64,000 bases of DNA from Terrabacter sp. 28 (GTDB lineage: Bacteria > Actinomycetota > Actinomycetes > Actinomycetales > Dermatophilaceae), in contig JYOE01000017.1 of assembly GCA_000955875.1 (NCBI GenBank), forward strand, positions 76,291-140,290, read 5' to 3'. Under the pieces are notes generated by a model, which saw only the letters and a program-made list of their open reading frames with translations, did not search any database and was not told where the DNA came from. A program made the position numbers and the translations under genes. Below, piece after piece: positions 1 through 8,532 of the stretch. Within the stretch, counting starts at the first letter, position 1; the number at the start of each line of letters is the position of its first letter.

Positions 1-22
1 CCCCCCCCCCCCCCCCCCCCCC
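1..22. repeat. Homopolymer run of C at the window edge
   Basis: The first 22 bases are all C, immediately before the Shine-Dalgarno region of the first gene. A run this long is not matched anywhere else in the window. A sequencing or assembly artefact at a contig end is more likely than biology. Nothing upstream of the first gene can be judged. Confidence 0.7.
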
Positions 23-46
23 GCCAGTACAGGGAGCTTCCCCGTC

Positions 47-1726
47 ATGTCGATGACCCCGCCCAGCGCCACGACCGACCGCGACTGGTGGCGCACCGCC
101 GTCGTCTACCAGGTCTACCCACGCAGCTTCGCCGACGCGAACGGTGACGGGATCGGCGACCTTCCCGGCGTCCGCAGCCGGCTGTCCCACCTCGCCGAGC
201 TCGGCATCGACGCGATCTGGCTGAGCCCCTTCTACCCCTCGCCACTGGCCGACGGCGGCTACGACATCACCGACCACCGCGACGTCGACCCACGTCTCGG
301 CACCCTCGACGACTTCGACGCGCTGGTCACCGATGCCCACGAGCGCGGCATCAAGGTGATCGTCGACATCGTCCCCAACCACACGTCCGACCAGCACCCC
401 TGGTTCCTCGAGGCCCTCCGGGCGGGCCCGGGCTCCGCCGAACGGCGGCGCTACATCTTCCGCGACGGAACCGGCCCGGGAGGCAGCGAGCCGCCCGCCG
501 ACTGGCAGTCTCACTTCGGGGGCTCGGCCTGGGAGCGCACCGACGACGGCCAGTGGTACTGCCACCTCTTCGCCCGCGAGCAGCCCGACCTCAACTGGGA
601 CGACGAGCAGGTGCGCGAGTACTTCCTCGACACCCTTCGCTTCTGGGCCGACCGGGGGGTCGACGGCTTCCGCATCGACGTGGCGCACTCCCTCGCGAAG
701 GACCTGTCGCACCCGCTGCGCAGCCAGCCCGACCTCGACCGCGTGCTGCCGCTCGACGGCTCCGACCCGCTCTACGACCGCGACGAGGTCCACGAGATCT
801 ATCGCTCCTGGCGCAAGGTGTTCGACGAGTACGACCCTCCGCGGATGGCCGTGGCCGAGACGTGGACCCCCACCTCGAGCCGCACCTACCTCTACGGCCG
901 GCCGGACGAGCTGGGCCAGGTCTTCGACTTCTCGCTGCTCAAGGCCGAGTGGCACCCTGACCAGCTCCGAACCGTCATCAGCCGGTCGATCGAGGAGCAC
1001 ACCTCCATCGGCGGGGCCATGACGTGGGTGCTCTCGAGCCACGACGTGCCCCGCCACGCCACCCGGTACGCGCTGCCCGTCGGCACCGACCTCGATGCGT
1101 GGCTGAGCAGCGACGGGACCCTCGTGCCGCTGGACCCGGAGGTCGCTGCCCGCCGGGCACGGGCCGCCACCGTCCTGATGCTCGCGCTGCCCGGGTCGGC
1201 CTACCTCTACCAGGGGGAGGAGCTGGGCCTGCTCGAGGCGGCCGACCTGCCGGCCGACGTCCTGCAGGACCCCGTCCACGAGCGCACCGGTCACCAGCTC
1301 AAGGGCCGCGACGGATGCCGGGTTCCCCTGCCGTGGACCCCCGAGGGCAGCTCGTTCGGTTTCGGCGACAACGGCTCGTGGCTGCCGCAGCCCGCGTGGT
1401 TCGGGGCGTATGCCGCCGCGCCCCAAGGCGGACGCGCCGGCAGCACGCTCGAGCTCTACCGGCAGGCGATCGCCTTGCGCCGCAGTCTGGTTCAGGACGA
1501 GCACTTCGCGTGGATCGACACCGGGGATGCGGAGGTGCTGCGGTTCGAGCGCTCCGAGGGGTGGCAGTGCATGGTCAACCTCTCCGCGCGCCCGGTTCCG
1601 GTGCCGGGACAGCTGCTGCTCACGAGCGAGCCCGGGAGCGAGCCCGGGAGCGAGACGGGCCGGACGGCATACGCCGAGCTGTCTTCCGAGGCTGCTGCCT
1701 GGTTCCGCCCTGCGCGCGAGGAGTAG
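47..1726 (+). CDS. GH13 alpha-glucosidase (oligo-1,6-glucosidase type)
   Basis: A 559-residue GH13 glycoside hydrolase, probably a cytoplasmic retaining alpha-glucosidase acting on short alpha-glucosides; there is no signal peptide. The N-terminus has the family signature WWRTAVVYQVYPRSF, followed by the GIGDLPG loop. The catalytic triad is visible: nucleophile D211 in GFRIDVAH, acid/base E271 in VAETW, and D333 in SSHDVPR. The length matches MalL-type enzymes. AGGGAG at 31-36 supports the ATG at 47; a second in-frame ATG lies at 53. The DNA near 1630-1655 repeats a Gly-Ser-Glu-Pro tract close to the C-terminus. No partner gene lies next to it inside the window, so the natural substrate is unclear: oligo-1,6-glucosides, maltose or sucrose are all possible. 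Confidence 0.88.
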   Translation: MSMTPPSATTDRDWWRTAVVYQVYPRSFADANGDGIGDLPGVRSRLSHLAELGIDAIWLSPFYPSPLADGGYDITDHRDVDPRLGTLDDFDALVTDAHERGIKVIVDIVPNHTSDQHPWFLEALRAGPGSAERRRYIFRDGTGPGGSEPPADWQSHFGGSAWERTDDGQWYCHLFAREQPDLNWDDEQVREYFLDTLRFWADRGVDGFRIDVAHSLAKDLSHPLRSQPDLDRVLPLDGSDPLYDRDEVHEIYRSWRKVFDEYDPPRMAVAETWTPTSSRTYLYGRPDELGQVFDFSLLKAEWHPDQLRTVISRSIEEHTSIGGAMTWVLSSHDVPRHATRYALPVGTDLDAWLSSDGTLVPLDPEVAARRARAATVLMLALPGSAYLYQGEELGLLEAADLPADVLQDPVHERTGHQLKGRDGCRVPLPWTPEGSSFGFGDNGSWLPQPAWFGAYAAAPQGGRAGSTLELYRQAIALRRSLVQDEHFAWIDTGDAEVLRFERSEGWQCMVNLSARPVPVPGQLLLTSEPGSEPGSETGRTAYAELSSEAAAWFRPAREE

Positions 1727-1848
1727 CAGTCGACAACGACCCGACGAGTCGTCTCGGGCGGGGGGGTCGTGGTTGCAGGACAAATCGGACGGGTACGGGC
1801 CTGACCGACGTCTACCAAGTGACGGCCCGCCGAGAACGGAGACCTGCG

Positions 1849-2565
1849 ATGAGTGACCACCCGACCGCCGGCCTGTCGGCCGAGGAGCTCGCTGCCGAGA
1901 CCTCGACCGCGCTGCCCGACAAGGAGGTCGTCTCGATCCTCGACCTCAACGCCGACATCGACCTCGCCATCGACGCCGCAGCCCCGATCGACCTCGCCGT
2001 CGCCGCGAACGCCAACGTCGCCGCACCGATCGACGCCGCGGTCGGAGCCAACATCCTCTCGGTCGACTCGAGTGCCCAGGCGCTCAGCGACCAGGGCGTG
2101 CTCATCGACCAGGGCCTCGACAGCGACGCCACCGCGAACGCCACGCAGGACAGCGGGATCGACCAGGGCAACGACGTCGTCGACGGCGGCTCGGCCGCGC
2201 CCGCGACCGACGGCAGCGCCCCGACGGGCTCAGCCACGGAGGGTGCGACCGAGCCGACGACCGAACCGACGACCGACCCGACGACCGACCCGACGGGCAG
2301 CGTCACCAGCGGCGGCCTGCTCGACGGCGACCTGCTCGACGTCAACGTCAACGTGGACGCCGACGCCGACGTGGCCGCGCCCATCAACGGCGCCGTCGCG
2401 GCGAACGCCAACGTCGCTGCACCCATCGACGCCGCGGTCGCCGCGAACGTCGGTTCGGTCGGCAGCGACGCCGTGGCGGTGTCGCAGCAGGACGCGATCA
2501 TCAACCAGGACATCACCGGGTCTGCCGAGGCCACGTCGGACCAGACCTCCGACATCACGCAGTAG
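1849..2565 (+). CDS. Acidic Ala/Asp-rich two-repeat protein, candidate substrate of the adjacent M50 protease
   Basis: A 238-residue protein of unknown function. GGAG seven bases before the ATG at 1849 sets the start. There is no signal peptide, membrane segment or cysteine. Residues about 1-30 form a distinct head (LSAEELAAETSTALPDKE) that resembles a leader sequence. Two homologous blocks of about 75 residues follow, each built on AAPIDxAVAANANVAAPIDAAV and ending in a Gln/Asp-rich stretch. They are separated by a Thr-Pro-Glu/Asp linker encoded by a 12-bp tandem repeat. The next gene starts 7 bp downstream and encodes a membrane metalloprotease with a PqqD-like N-terminus, so this protein may be its substrate or partner. 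I recall similar actinobacterial proteins being labelled 'peptidoglycan-binding', but I see no known binding domain. Confidence 0.8.
   Translation: MSDHPTAGLSAEELAAETSTALPDKEVVSILDLNADIDLAIDAAAPIDLAVAANANVAAPIDAAVGANILSVDSSAQALSDQGVLIDQGLDSDATANATQDSGIDQGNDVVDGGSAAPATDGSAPTGSATEGATEPTTEPTTDPTTDPTGSVTSGGLLDGDLLDVNVNVDADADVAAPINGAVAANANVAAPIDAAVAANVGSVGSDAVAVSQQDAIINQDITGSAEATSDQTSDITQ
2251..2298 (+). repeat. 12-bp tandem repeat, four copies, encoding the Thr-Pro linker
   Basis: Four consecutive 12-bp units of the form GAxCCGACGACC occur at 2251, 2263, 2275 and 2287; the last is diverged. They encode repeated Glu/Asp-Pro-Thr-Thr in the linker between the two protein repeats. Copy number could vary by slippage without breaking the frame. 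Confidence 0.85.
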
Positions 2566-2572
2566 CCGGCAC

Positions 2573-5032
2573 GTGACGATCCTGTCCGGCCGGACGCCGG
2601 GGAACGACGGCGTGGAGTCGTCGCTCCCCGCCGCGTCCGGAATCGCTGCGCCCCAAGGCGACCCGCCTGTGTTGGCTGCACCCGTGCGAGCCGAGGGCGT
2701 CGAGCTGATCGGCGAGATGGCCGGGTCGGGCTACCGGGTGCCGCCGTCACTCGTGCGGAGGCAGGACGGCCAGACCTTCCAGCTCACGCCACTGCTCTAC
2801 CTGGTGCTGGCGTCGGTCGACGGTCAGCGGTGCTATGACGAGCTGGGTGCCCACATCACCGCGGTGCAGGGGCGCACCGTGACCGGCGAGAACGTGCGCA
2901 CCCTGGTCGACGAGCAGCTGCGACCGCTGGGCCTGCTTGCGCGCGCGGACGGCAGGCAGCCCGAGCTGAAGAAGTCCGACCCGCTGCTCGCCCTGCGGTT
3001 CAAGTACGCCGTGAGCGACCCCGACCTGACGCGGCGCCTGACGGCACCGTTCGCCCGGCTGTTCCACCCCGTGCTCGTGGCGCTCGTCGTGGCGGTCTTC
3101 CTGGCCGTCAGCTGGTGGGTGCTGTTCCACGAGGGGTTGGCGTCCGCGACGTACCAGGCGTTCGACCAGCCGGGCCTGCTGCTCGTCGTCGTGCTCGTCA
3201 CCGTGCTGTCGGCCGGCTTCCACGAGTTCGGGCACGCCGCGGCCGCCCGACGAGGCGGCGCAACCCCGGGTGTCATGGGGGCGGGCATCTACCTGGTCTG
3301 GCCGGCGTTCTACACCGACGTCACCGACTCCTACCGGCTCGGCCGGGCCGGGCGGGTCCGCACCGACCTCGGCGGCCTCTACTTCAACGCGATGGTCGCG
3401 GTGGCGACCGCGGGGGTCTGGTGGCTCACGCACTGGGACGCGCTGCTACTCGTCGTGGCGGCGCAGATCCTCCAGATGGTGCGGCAGCTGACGCCGCTGG
3501 TCCGCTTCGACGGATACCACGTGCTCGCCGACGTCACGGGAGTGCCGGACCTCTTCCACCGCGTCGGGCCGACCCTGCTCGGCATCCTTCCCTGGCGATG
3601 GAAGGACCCCGAGTCGCAGGTCCTCAAGCCCTGGGCGCGCGCGGTCGTGACCGTGTGGGTACTCGTCGTCGTGCCGATGCTGGCCTTCTCGGTCTTCACG
3701 ATGGTCATCGCCCTTCCGCGGGTCCTCGGCACCGCGTGGCGCAGTCTCGGCGCCCAGACCGAGGCCCTGGCGCGGGCGTGGGCCGACACCGACCTCGTAG
3801 CGGTCGGCGCACGCGGCGTGGCGATCCTCGCGGTCACCTTCCCGATCCTGGCCATGGCGGTGCTGCTGGCTCGTCTGGTGCGACAGGTCGTCGGTGCGGC
3901 CATGCGGCGCACTCGTGGCGCGCCGGTGCAACGCGGGGTGGTCGTCGTCGTCGCACTGGCCGTCGTGGCCGGCCTCACCTGGGCCTGGTGGCCGCGGGAG
4001 GGGAGCTACCGCCCGGTGCAACCGTATGAAGGCGGCACCCTCGTGCAGGCCGTCCAGGCCCTTCCGGCGTCACCGGGGCTTCGGCCCTCCGCGACGGGCC
4101 TCGCCGAGGGCGGCCGCGGGAGCGTGGTGGCGGGCTGGGGCAGGAACGACCCGCGCCCGACTCGTGAGAAGCCACAGCTGGCCATGGTGCTGGTTCCGCA
4201 CGGCGCCGGCCCGGGTGCTCCCGGCCCGGGCCCTGACAGCATCCCGCCAGGGGCCACAGGCTGGGTCTTCCCGTTCGACAAGCCGCTCGCCCCGGACGTC
4301 GGAGACAACCAGGCGCTGGCCGTGAACACGACCGACAACACGATCCGCTACGACGTGGCGTTCGCCCTGGTCTGGATCGAGGACGACTCCCCAGCACTCA
4401 ACACCAACGAGGCGTACGCCTTCTCCAGCTGCGAGAACTGCGCCGCGGTGGCGGTCGGTTTCCAGGTCGTGCTGGTGACGGGTGACAACCACGTGGCCGT
4501 TCCCCAGAACCTCTCCGGCGCCGTCAACCACGACTGTGTGAACTGCCTGTCCTATGCACTTGCTTCGCAGCTGTTCGTCACCCTCGACGGTCCGCTGAGC
4601 GCAGCCGGGCAGCAGCAGATCGCCGCGGTCTGGAAGCAGATCGCCGAGTTCGGTGCTCATATCGCCGAGGTCCCGCTCTCCGAGATCGACGAACGGCTCA
4701 CCGCGTACAAGCAGCAGATCCTCGAGATCATCGAGAAGGAGCAGGGACCGCTCGCGCCGAGCGAGCCGGCCGGTGGCGAGAGTGGCGCCACTCCGACGAT
4801 CGGCACGACGCCCACGACCGTCGCGACCGGCACGGACCCCGCGCTCCCGCCGGACGGCGGGTCCACGGAGGACGGGGCTGTCGAAGGACCGGATCCGTCG
4901 ACGTCGACCCCCGCCCCCAGCGCCGACATCGACAGCGGTTCCTCCGGCGACCCTGCGCCCACCCCCACCTCCGACGGCGCTGCGACCCCGACGAGTGGTG
5001 GCACGAGTGCTGGGGCGACGACGGCACCGTGA
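2573..5032 (+). CDS. Membrane-embedded M50-type zinc metalloprotease with PqqD-like N-terminal domain
   Basis: About 819 residues if read from the GTG at 2573. There is no clear Shine-Dalgarno there; GTG at 2612 (GGGGA upstream) or ATG at 2717 are alternatives. Residues about 45-125 (YRVPPSLV ... FQLTPLLYLVLASVDG) look like the PqqD/winged-helix recognition fold found in peptide-modification systems. Zinc and catalytic motifs of intramembrane proteases are visible: HEFGH at residues 217-221 inside a membrane helix, and FDGYH at about 312-316 supplying the third ligand. Around six hydrophobic helices run to about residue 480. A C-terminal soluble domain follows with two CxxC pairs (SSCENCAAV and HDCVNCLSY), then a disordered Pro/Thr/Ser-rich tail. 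Family knowledge: these are annotated as putative peptide zinc metalloproteases (YydH-like). The tight pairing with the upstream repeat protein suggests that protein as substrate. Confidence 0.82.
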   Translation: MTILSGRTPGNDGVESSLPAASGIAAPQGDPPVLAAPVRAEGVELIGEMAGSGYRVPPSLVRRQDGQTFQLTPLLYLVLASVDGQRCYDELGAHITAVQGRTVTGENVRTLVDEQLRPLGLLARADGRQPELKKSDPLLALRFKYAVSDPDLTRRLTAPFARLFHPVLVALVVAVFLAVSWWVLFHEGLASATYQAFDQPGLLLVVVLVTVLSAGFHEFGHAAAARRGGATPGVMGAGIYLVWPAFYTDVTDSYRLGRAGRVRTDLGGLYFNAMVAVATAGVWWLTHWDALLLVVAAQILQMVRQLTPLVRFDGYHVLADVTGVPDLFHRVGPTLLGILPWRWKDPESQVLKPWARAVVTVWVLVVVPMLAFSVFTMVIALPRVLGTAWRSLGAQTEALARAWADTDLVAVGARGVAILAVTFPILAMAVLLARLVRQVVGAAMRRTRGAPVQRGVVVVVALAVVAGLTWAWWPREGSYRPVQPYEGGTLVQAVQALPASPGLRPSATGLAEGGRGSVVAGWGRNDPRPTREKPQLAMVLVPHGAGPGAPGPGPDSIPPGATGWVFPFDKPLAPDVGDNQALAVNTTDNTIRYDVAFALVWIEDDSPALNTNEAYAFSSCENCAAVAVGFQVVLVTGDNHVAVPQNLSGAVNHDCVNCLSYALASQLFVTLDGPLSAAGQQQIAAVWKQIAEFGAHIAEVPLSEIDERLTAYKQQILEIIEKEQGPLAPSEPAGGESGATPTIGTTPTTVATGTDPALPPDGGSTEDGAVEGPDPSTSTPAPSADIDSGSSGDPAPTPTSDGAATPTSGGTSAGATTAP

Positions 5033-5054
5033 CGGCGCCGTGACGGCCGCCGGG

Positions 5055-7391
5055 TCAGATGCGCTGGCTGCGTAGGCGGAGGGCGTTTCCGATCACGCTG
5101 ACGGACGACAGCGCCATGGCGGCCGCGGCGATCATCGGCGAGAGCAGCAGACCGAACGTCGGGTAGAGCACGCCTGCGGCGAGCGGTATGCCGGCGGCGT
5201 TGTAGACGAAGGCGAACACGAGGTTCTGACGGATGTTCGACATGGTCGCCACCGACAGGGCCCGGGAACGCACGATGCCGGTGAGGTCCCCCTTGAGCAG
5301 CGTCACTCCGGCGCTCTCGATCGCGACGTCGGTGCCGGTGCTCATCGCGATCCCGACGTCGGCCGCGGTGAGGGCAGGTGCGTCGTTGACGCCGTCGCCG
5401 GCCATCGCCACGACCCGGCCCTCCGACCGGAGCTCCTTGACGACGTCGCTCTTGTGCTCGGGCAGTACCTCTGCCTCGACGCGGTCGATGCCCAGGTTCC
5501 GCGCCACGGCGTTCGCGGTGACCGCGTTGTCGCCGGTGAGCATGACGACCTCGATGCCGTCCTCTCGCAGGGCGGCCAGGGCTGCGGGAGTCGTCTCCTT
5601 CACCGGGTCGGCGATGGCGAGGACTCCCGCCACCCGGCCGTCCACCGCGGCGTAGACGGCGCTGGCCCCGTCGGCACGGAGGGCGTCCGCCTGGTCGTCC
5701 AGGCGTGCCGTGTCGACTCCCTCGGCGGTCAGGAAGGCCTTGCTACCCACAAGCACCCGGCGTCCTCCGACGAGGCCGGTGACGCCCTTTCCGCTGGGCG
5801 CGTCGAACTCAGTGACCTCGGGAAGGTCCAGCGCGGCGTCCCGTGCGGCGCTGACGACAGCCAGTCCGAGCGGGTGCTCGCTGGCGCGCTCGACGGCGGC
5901 GGCGAGCCGGAGCACCTCGTCCCGGTCGCCGCCGTCGGCGGTTGCGACGTGCGTGACCGACGGGCGCCCTTCCGTGAGGGTGCCGGTCTTGTCGACGACG
6001 AGGGTGTCGACCTTCTCCATGACCTCCAGGGCCTCGGCGTTCTTGATGAGAACGCCGAGCGAGGCGCCCCGCCCGACCCCGACCATGATCGACACCGGCG
6101 TTGCCAGGCCCAGCGCACACGGGCAGGCGATGATGAGGACACTGACCGCGACGACGAGGCCGTGGGCCAGCCGCGGGTCGGGACCCACGGTGGCCCACAC
6201 GACGAACGCCACCACGGCGACGCCGATGACGGCGGGCACGAACACCGCCGAGACCCGGTCGGCGAGCCGCTGGATCGGGGCACGCGACCTCTGGGCGTCG
6301 GCGACCATCTGCACGATGCGGGCCAGCATGGTGTCGCGGCCGACCCGTTCGGCGCGGATGACCAACGACCCGGTCTGGTTCACGGTCCCGCCGATGACGC
6401 TGTCGCCCTCGACTCTGGTCACCGGCATCGACTCGCCCGTGACCATGGACTCGTCGACCGTCGACCGGCCCTCCTGCACCGTGCCGTCCACGGGGACCGA
6501 CTCGCCGGGACGGACGCGCAGCAGGTCGCCGAGCTGCACCTCGTCGAGGGTGACCTCGGACTCGGGTCCGGTCGGGTCGATGCGGCGGGCCGTCTTGGGC
6601 GTGAGGTCGAGCAGCGCGCGGATGGCGCCGGACGTGCTCTCGCGGGCGCGCAGCTCGAGGACCTGTCCGAGCAGGACGAGTGCGGTGATGATGGCGGCCG
6701 CCTCGAAGTAGACGGCGACGGCGCCGTCCATGCGAAACGCCTCCGGGAACACCCCGGGCGCGACGGTCGCGACCACGCTGAAGAGCCACGCCACACCCGT
6801 GCCCATCGCGATGAGCGTGAACATGTTCAGCTTCATCGTGCGAACGGAGGTCCAGCCGCGCTGGAAGAACGGCCGGCCCGCCCACAGCACGACGGGTGTG
6901 GCAAGGACGAGCTGGGCCCAGCCGGCGGCCGTCGCCGAGATCGCGTCCTCCAGGGCGGGAATGAGATCGCGGCCCATCGAGAGGACGAGCACAGGGACGC
7001 TGAGCGCGACCGCCACGACGAACCGTCGCGTCATGTCGGCCAGCTCGGGGTTGGGACCGCTGCCCGCGGTCACCGTGACGGGCTCGAGCGCCATCCCGCA
7101 GATGGGGCACGAGCCGGGGCCCGGCCTGCGGATCTCCGGGTGCATCGGACACGTCCACTCGACGTCATCGCCGGGTCGGGCGGCTGGCGCCTTGGGGTTC
7201 TCCGAACTGCCAAGGAAATGAAGGGGATTCGCGATAAAGGTGGCTCGGCAACCGGCGGAGCAGAAGTGGTGGGTGTGGCCTTGCAGCTCGTGGTGGTGCG
7301 CAGTCATCGCCGGATCGACGTCCATGCCGCAGACGGGGTCGCGCACCAGTGACCGCGACTCAGCGGTCGGGGCCTCACGGTTGCCGTCCAT
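5055..7391 (-). CDS. copA: Copper-exporting P1B-type ATPase with N-terminal YHS and CPMH metal-binding modules
   Basis: A 778-residue inner-membrane cation pump. The N-terminus carries a YHS-like domain ([10 protein letters not shown] ... HHFCSAGC) followed by a second metal-binding module (CPMHPEI ... [10 protein letters not shown]), instead of the usual CxxC HMA domain. The transport motif [11 protein letters not shown] lies at about residue 425, the phosphorylation site DKTGTLTEG near 467, a nucleotide-binding SEHPLG, and the hinge [10 protein letters not shown] near 667. CPC plus these modules indicate Cu(I) or Ag(I) efflux. It appears monocistronic. The start codon lies only 10 bp from a CsoR-type palindrome, and the inferred promoter geometry suggests a leaderless or very short 5' leader. 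Expression should be copper-inducible. Confidence 0.93.
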   Translation of the reverse strand: MDGNREAPTAESRSLVRDPVCGMDVDPAMTAHHHELQGHTHHFCSAGCRATFIANPLHFLGSSENPKAPAARPGDDVEWTCPMHPEIRRPGPGSCPICGMALEPVTVTAGSGPNPELADMTRRFVVAVALSVPVLVLSMGRDLIPALEDAISATAAGWAQLVLATPVVLWAGRPFFQRGWTSVRTMKLNMFTLIAMGTGVAWLFSVVATVAPGVFPEAFRMDGAVAVYFEAAAIITALVLLGQVLELRARESTSGAIRALLDLTPKTARRIDPTGPESEVTLDEVQLGDLLRVRPGESVPVDGTVQEGRSTVDESMVTGESMPVTRVEGDSVIGGTVNQTGSLVIRAERVGRDTMLARIVQMVADAQRSRAPIQRLADRVSAVFVPAVIGVAVVAFVVWATVGPDPRLAHGLVVAVSVLIIACPCALGLATPVSIMVGVGRGASLGVLIKNAEALEVMEKVDTLVVDKTGTLTEGRPSVTHVATADGGDRDEVLRLAAAVERASEHPLGLAVVSAARDAALDLPEVTEFDAPSGKGVTGLVGGRRVLVGSKAFLTAEGVDTARLDDQADALRADGASAVYAAVDGRVAGVLAIADPVKETTPAALAALREDGIEVVMLTGDNAVTANAVARNLGIDRVEAEVLPEHKSDVVKELRSEGRVVAMAGDGVNDAPALTAADVGIAMSTGTDVAIESAGVTLLKGDLTGIVRSRALSVATMSNIRQNLVFAFVYNAAGIPLAAGVLYPTFGLLLSPMIAAAAMALSSVSVIGNALRLRSQRI

Positions 7392-7397
7392 ACTTCC

Positions 7398-7425
7398 AAG
7401 GTACCCCTATGGGGTATCCAGTCAA
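7398..7425 (-). promoter_or_regulatory. copA promoter (TTGACT-N16-TACCTT), probably leaderless
   Basis: On the minus strand a -35 TTGACT (7425-7420) is separated by 16 bp from TACCTT (7403-7398). Transcription would start within a base or two of the ATG at 7391, implying a leaderless or near-leaderless mRNA. The spacer is filled by the copper operator, a typical arrangement for repression by occlusion. Confidence 0.55.
7402..7416. promoter_or_regulatory. CsoR-type copper operator
   Basis: A perfect 15-bp palindrome, TACCCC-TAT-GGGGTA, between the -35 and -10 of copA. Family knowledge: CsoR-family repressors bind G/C-tract palindromes of this form. The same arm sequence recurs beside the CsoR/CstR-family gene at 63021, but a cognate repressor encoded elsewhere is equally possible. 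Confidence 0.8.
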
Positions 7426-7460
7426 GAGGCACCTCGACCTGGCCCGAGGAGCAGGCGGCG

Positions 7461-8456
7461 TCAGGCGTCGTGGCCGAAGCGCCAGGCCGTCGTGCTGGCG
7501 TACGTCTCGCCGGCCCGCAGGACGGTCGAGGGGAAGCCGGCGTGGTTGGGTGCGTCGGGAAAGCCCTGGGTCTCCAGAGCGATTCCCGCGCGGGCGGCGT
7601 AGGGCGTACCCCCCGGTCCGGTGATCGTGCCGTCGAAGTGCGCCCCGGAGTACACCTGCAGGCCCGGCTGGTCGCTCTCGACGACGAGGGTGCGCCCGGA
7701 CGCCCCGCGGAGGACGGCCACCTCGCGCAGTCCCGAGCCGCGGACCGAGAAGTTGTGGTCCAGGCCCCCGCCGTGCCGCAGCTGCTCGTCGTCGGTCGCC
7801 AGGACGTCACCGAGTCGGCGCGGGGCACGCAGGTCGAAGGGCGTGCCGGTCACGTCGCGCAGCTCGCCCGTGGGCAGGAGCGCGGCATCGGTGGCGGTGA
7901 AGGTGTCGGCCGGCACGGCGAGGGTGTGGTCGTCGACCGGGCCGCTGCCCTCGCCGCCGAGGTTGAAGTACGCGTGGTTGGTGAGGCTGACCACGGTGTC
8001 GCGGTCCGTCGTGGCACGGTAGTCGATGCGCACGCTGCCCGGTGCCACGGTGTAGGTGACGGTGACGTCGAGGGCGCCCGGGAAGCCCTGGTCGCCGTCG
8101 GGGCTGTGCAGGCCCAGGGTGACGTGCGCGGCGTCGCGATCCAGGACCGTCCACTCCCGGCGGTCGAACCCCTCAGGACCGCCGTGGAGGGTGTTGCCGT
8201 TCTCGTTGGTCGCGAGCTCGTGCACCACGCCGTCGAGTGAGAAGCGGCCGGCGCCGATCCGGTTGCCGTAGCGGCCGATCGTCGCGCCGAGGTAGTCGAG
8301 GCCCGTGCCGTAGTCGGCGCGGTCACCGAACCCGAGCACCACGTCGAGGGGTCGGTCCTCGTCGGTCAGGGTGACCCGGCGGACGGCTGCACCCGCGGTG
8401 ACCACCTCGAGGATGATCCCGTCTGCGGTGAGCGCGATCGAGGACGGGCTGGTCAT
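7461..8456 (-). CDS. galM: Aldose 1-epimerase (mutarotase)
   Basis: A 331-residue galactose-mutarotase-like enzyme that interconverts alpha and beta anomers of aldoses. Family hallmarks include GRYGNRIGAGRF, a central catalytic His in LTNHAYFNLGG, DHNF, and a C-terminal Glu in ALETQGFPDAPNH. The start at 8456 has CAGGAGA four bases upstream. It is transcribed with the arabinofuranosidase genes upstream of it, behind a strong hairpin that may reduce readthrough. In this context it probably equilibrates L-arabinose released from arabinan. The end of the gene is separated from copA by 69 bp, and both genes run in the same direction. Confidence 0.88.
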   Translation of the reverse strand: MTSPSSIALTADGIILEVVTAGAAVRRVTLTDEDRPLDVVLGFGDRADYGTGLDYLGATIGRYGNRIGAGRFSLDGVVHELATNENGNTLHGGPEGFDRREWTVLDRDAAHVTLGLHSPDGDQGFPGALDVTVTYTVAPGSVRIDYRATTDRDTVVSLTNHAYFNLGGEGSGPVDDHTLAVPADTFTATDAALLPTGELRDVTGTPFDLRAPRRLGDVLATDDEQLRHGGGLDHNFSVRGSGLREVAVLRGASGRTLVVESDQPGLQVYSGAHFDGTITGPGGTPYAARAGIALETQGFPDAPNHAGFPSTVLRAGETYASTTAWRFGHDA

Positions 8457-8491
8457 CTGGTCTCCTGGGGGCGTCGGGTTCGGGTGCGGCA

Positions 8492-8523
8492 GGGGCCGGC
8501 TCGCGACGTCGCGAGCCGGCCCC
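8492..8523 (-). terminator. 32-bp perfect palindrome after the GH43 gene
   Basis: Two 16-base arms (8492-8507 and 8508-8523, GGGGCCGGCTCGCGAC and its complement) meet with no spacer, so the RNA would form a roughly 14-bp GC-rich hairpin with a tiny loop. There is no U-tract, which is common in actinobacteria. It lies 10 bp past the GH43 stop and 36 bp before the galM start, so it is a terminator or a processing/stability element. Confidence 0.7.
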
Positions 8524-8532
8524 CGGGGAGCG

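Noticed and set aside
1853..2572. Open frame running in front of the M50 protease and joined to it in the same frame
   Set aside because: It is an Arg/Ser/Pro-rich shadow of the repeat-protein gene in another frame and has no ribosome site; the protease is taken from a GTG after 2565.
5454..7352. Long plus-strand open frame opposite copA
   Set aside because: Product is Asp/Gly/His/Arg-rich without any domain; the opposite strand encodes a P-type ATPase with all motifs.
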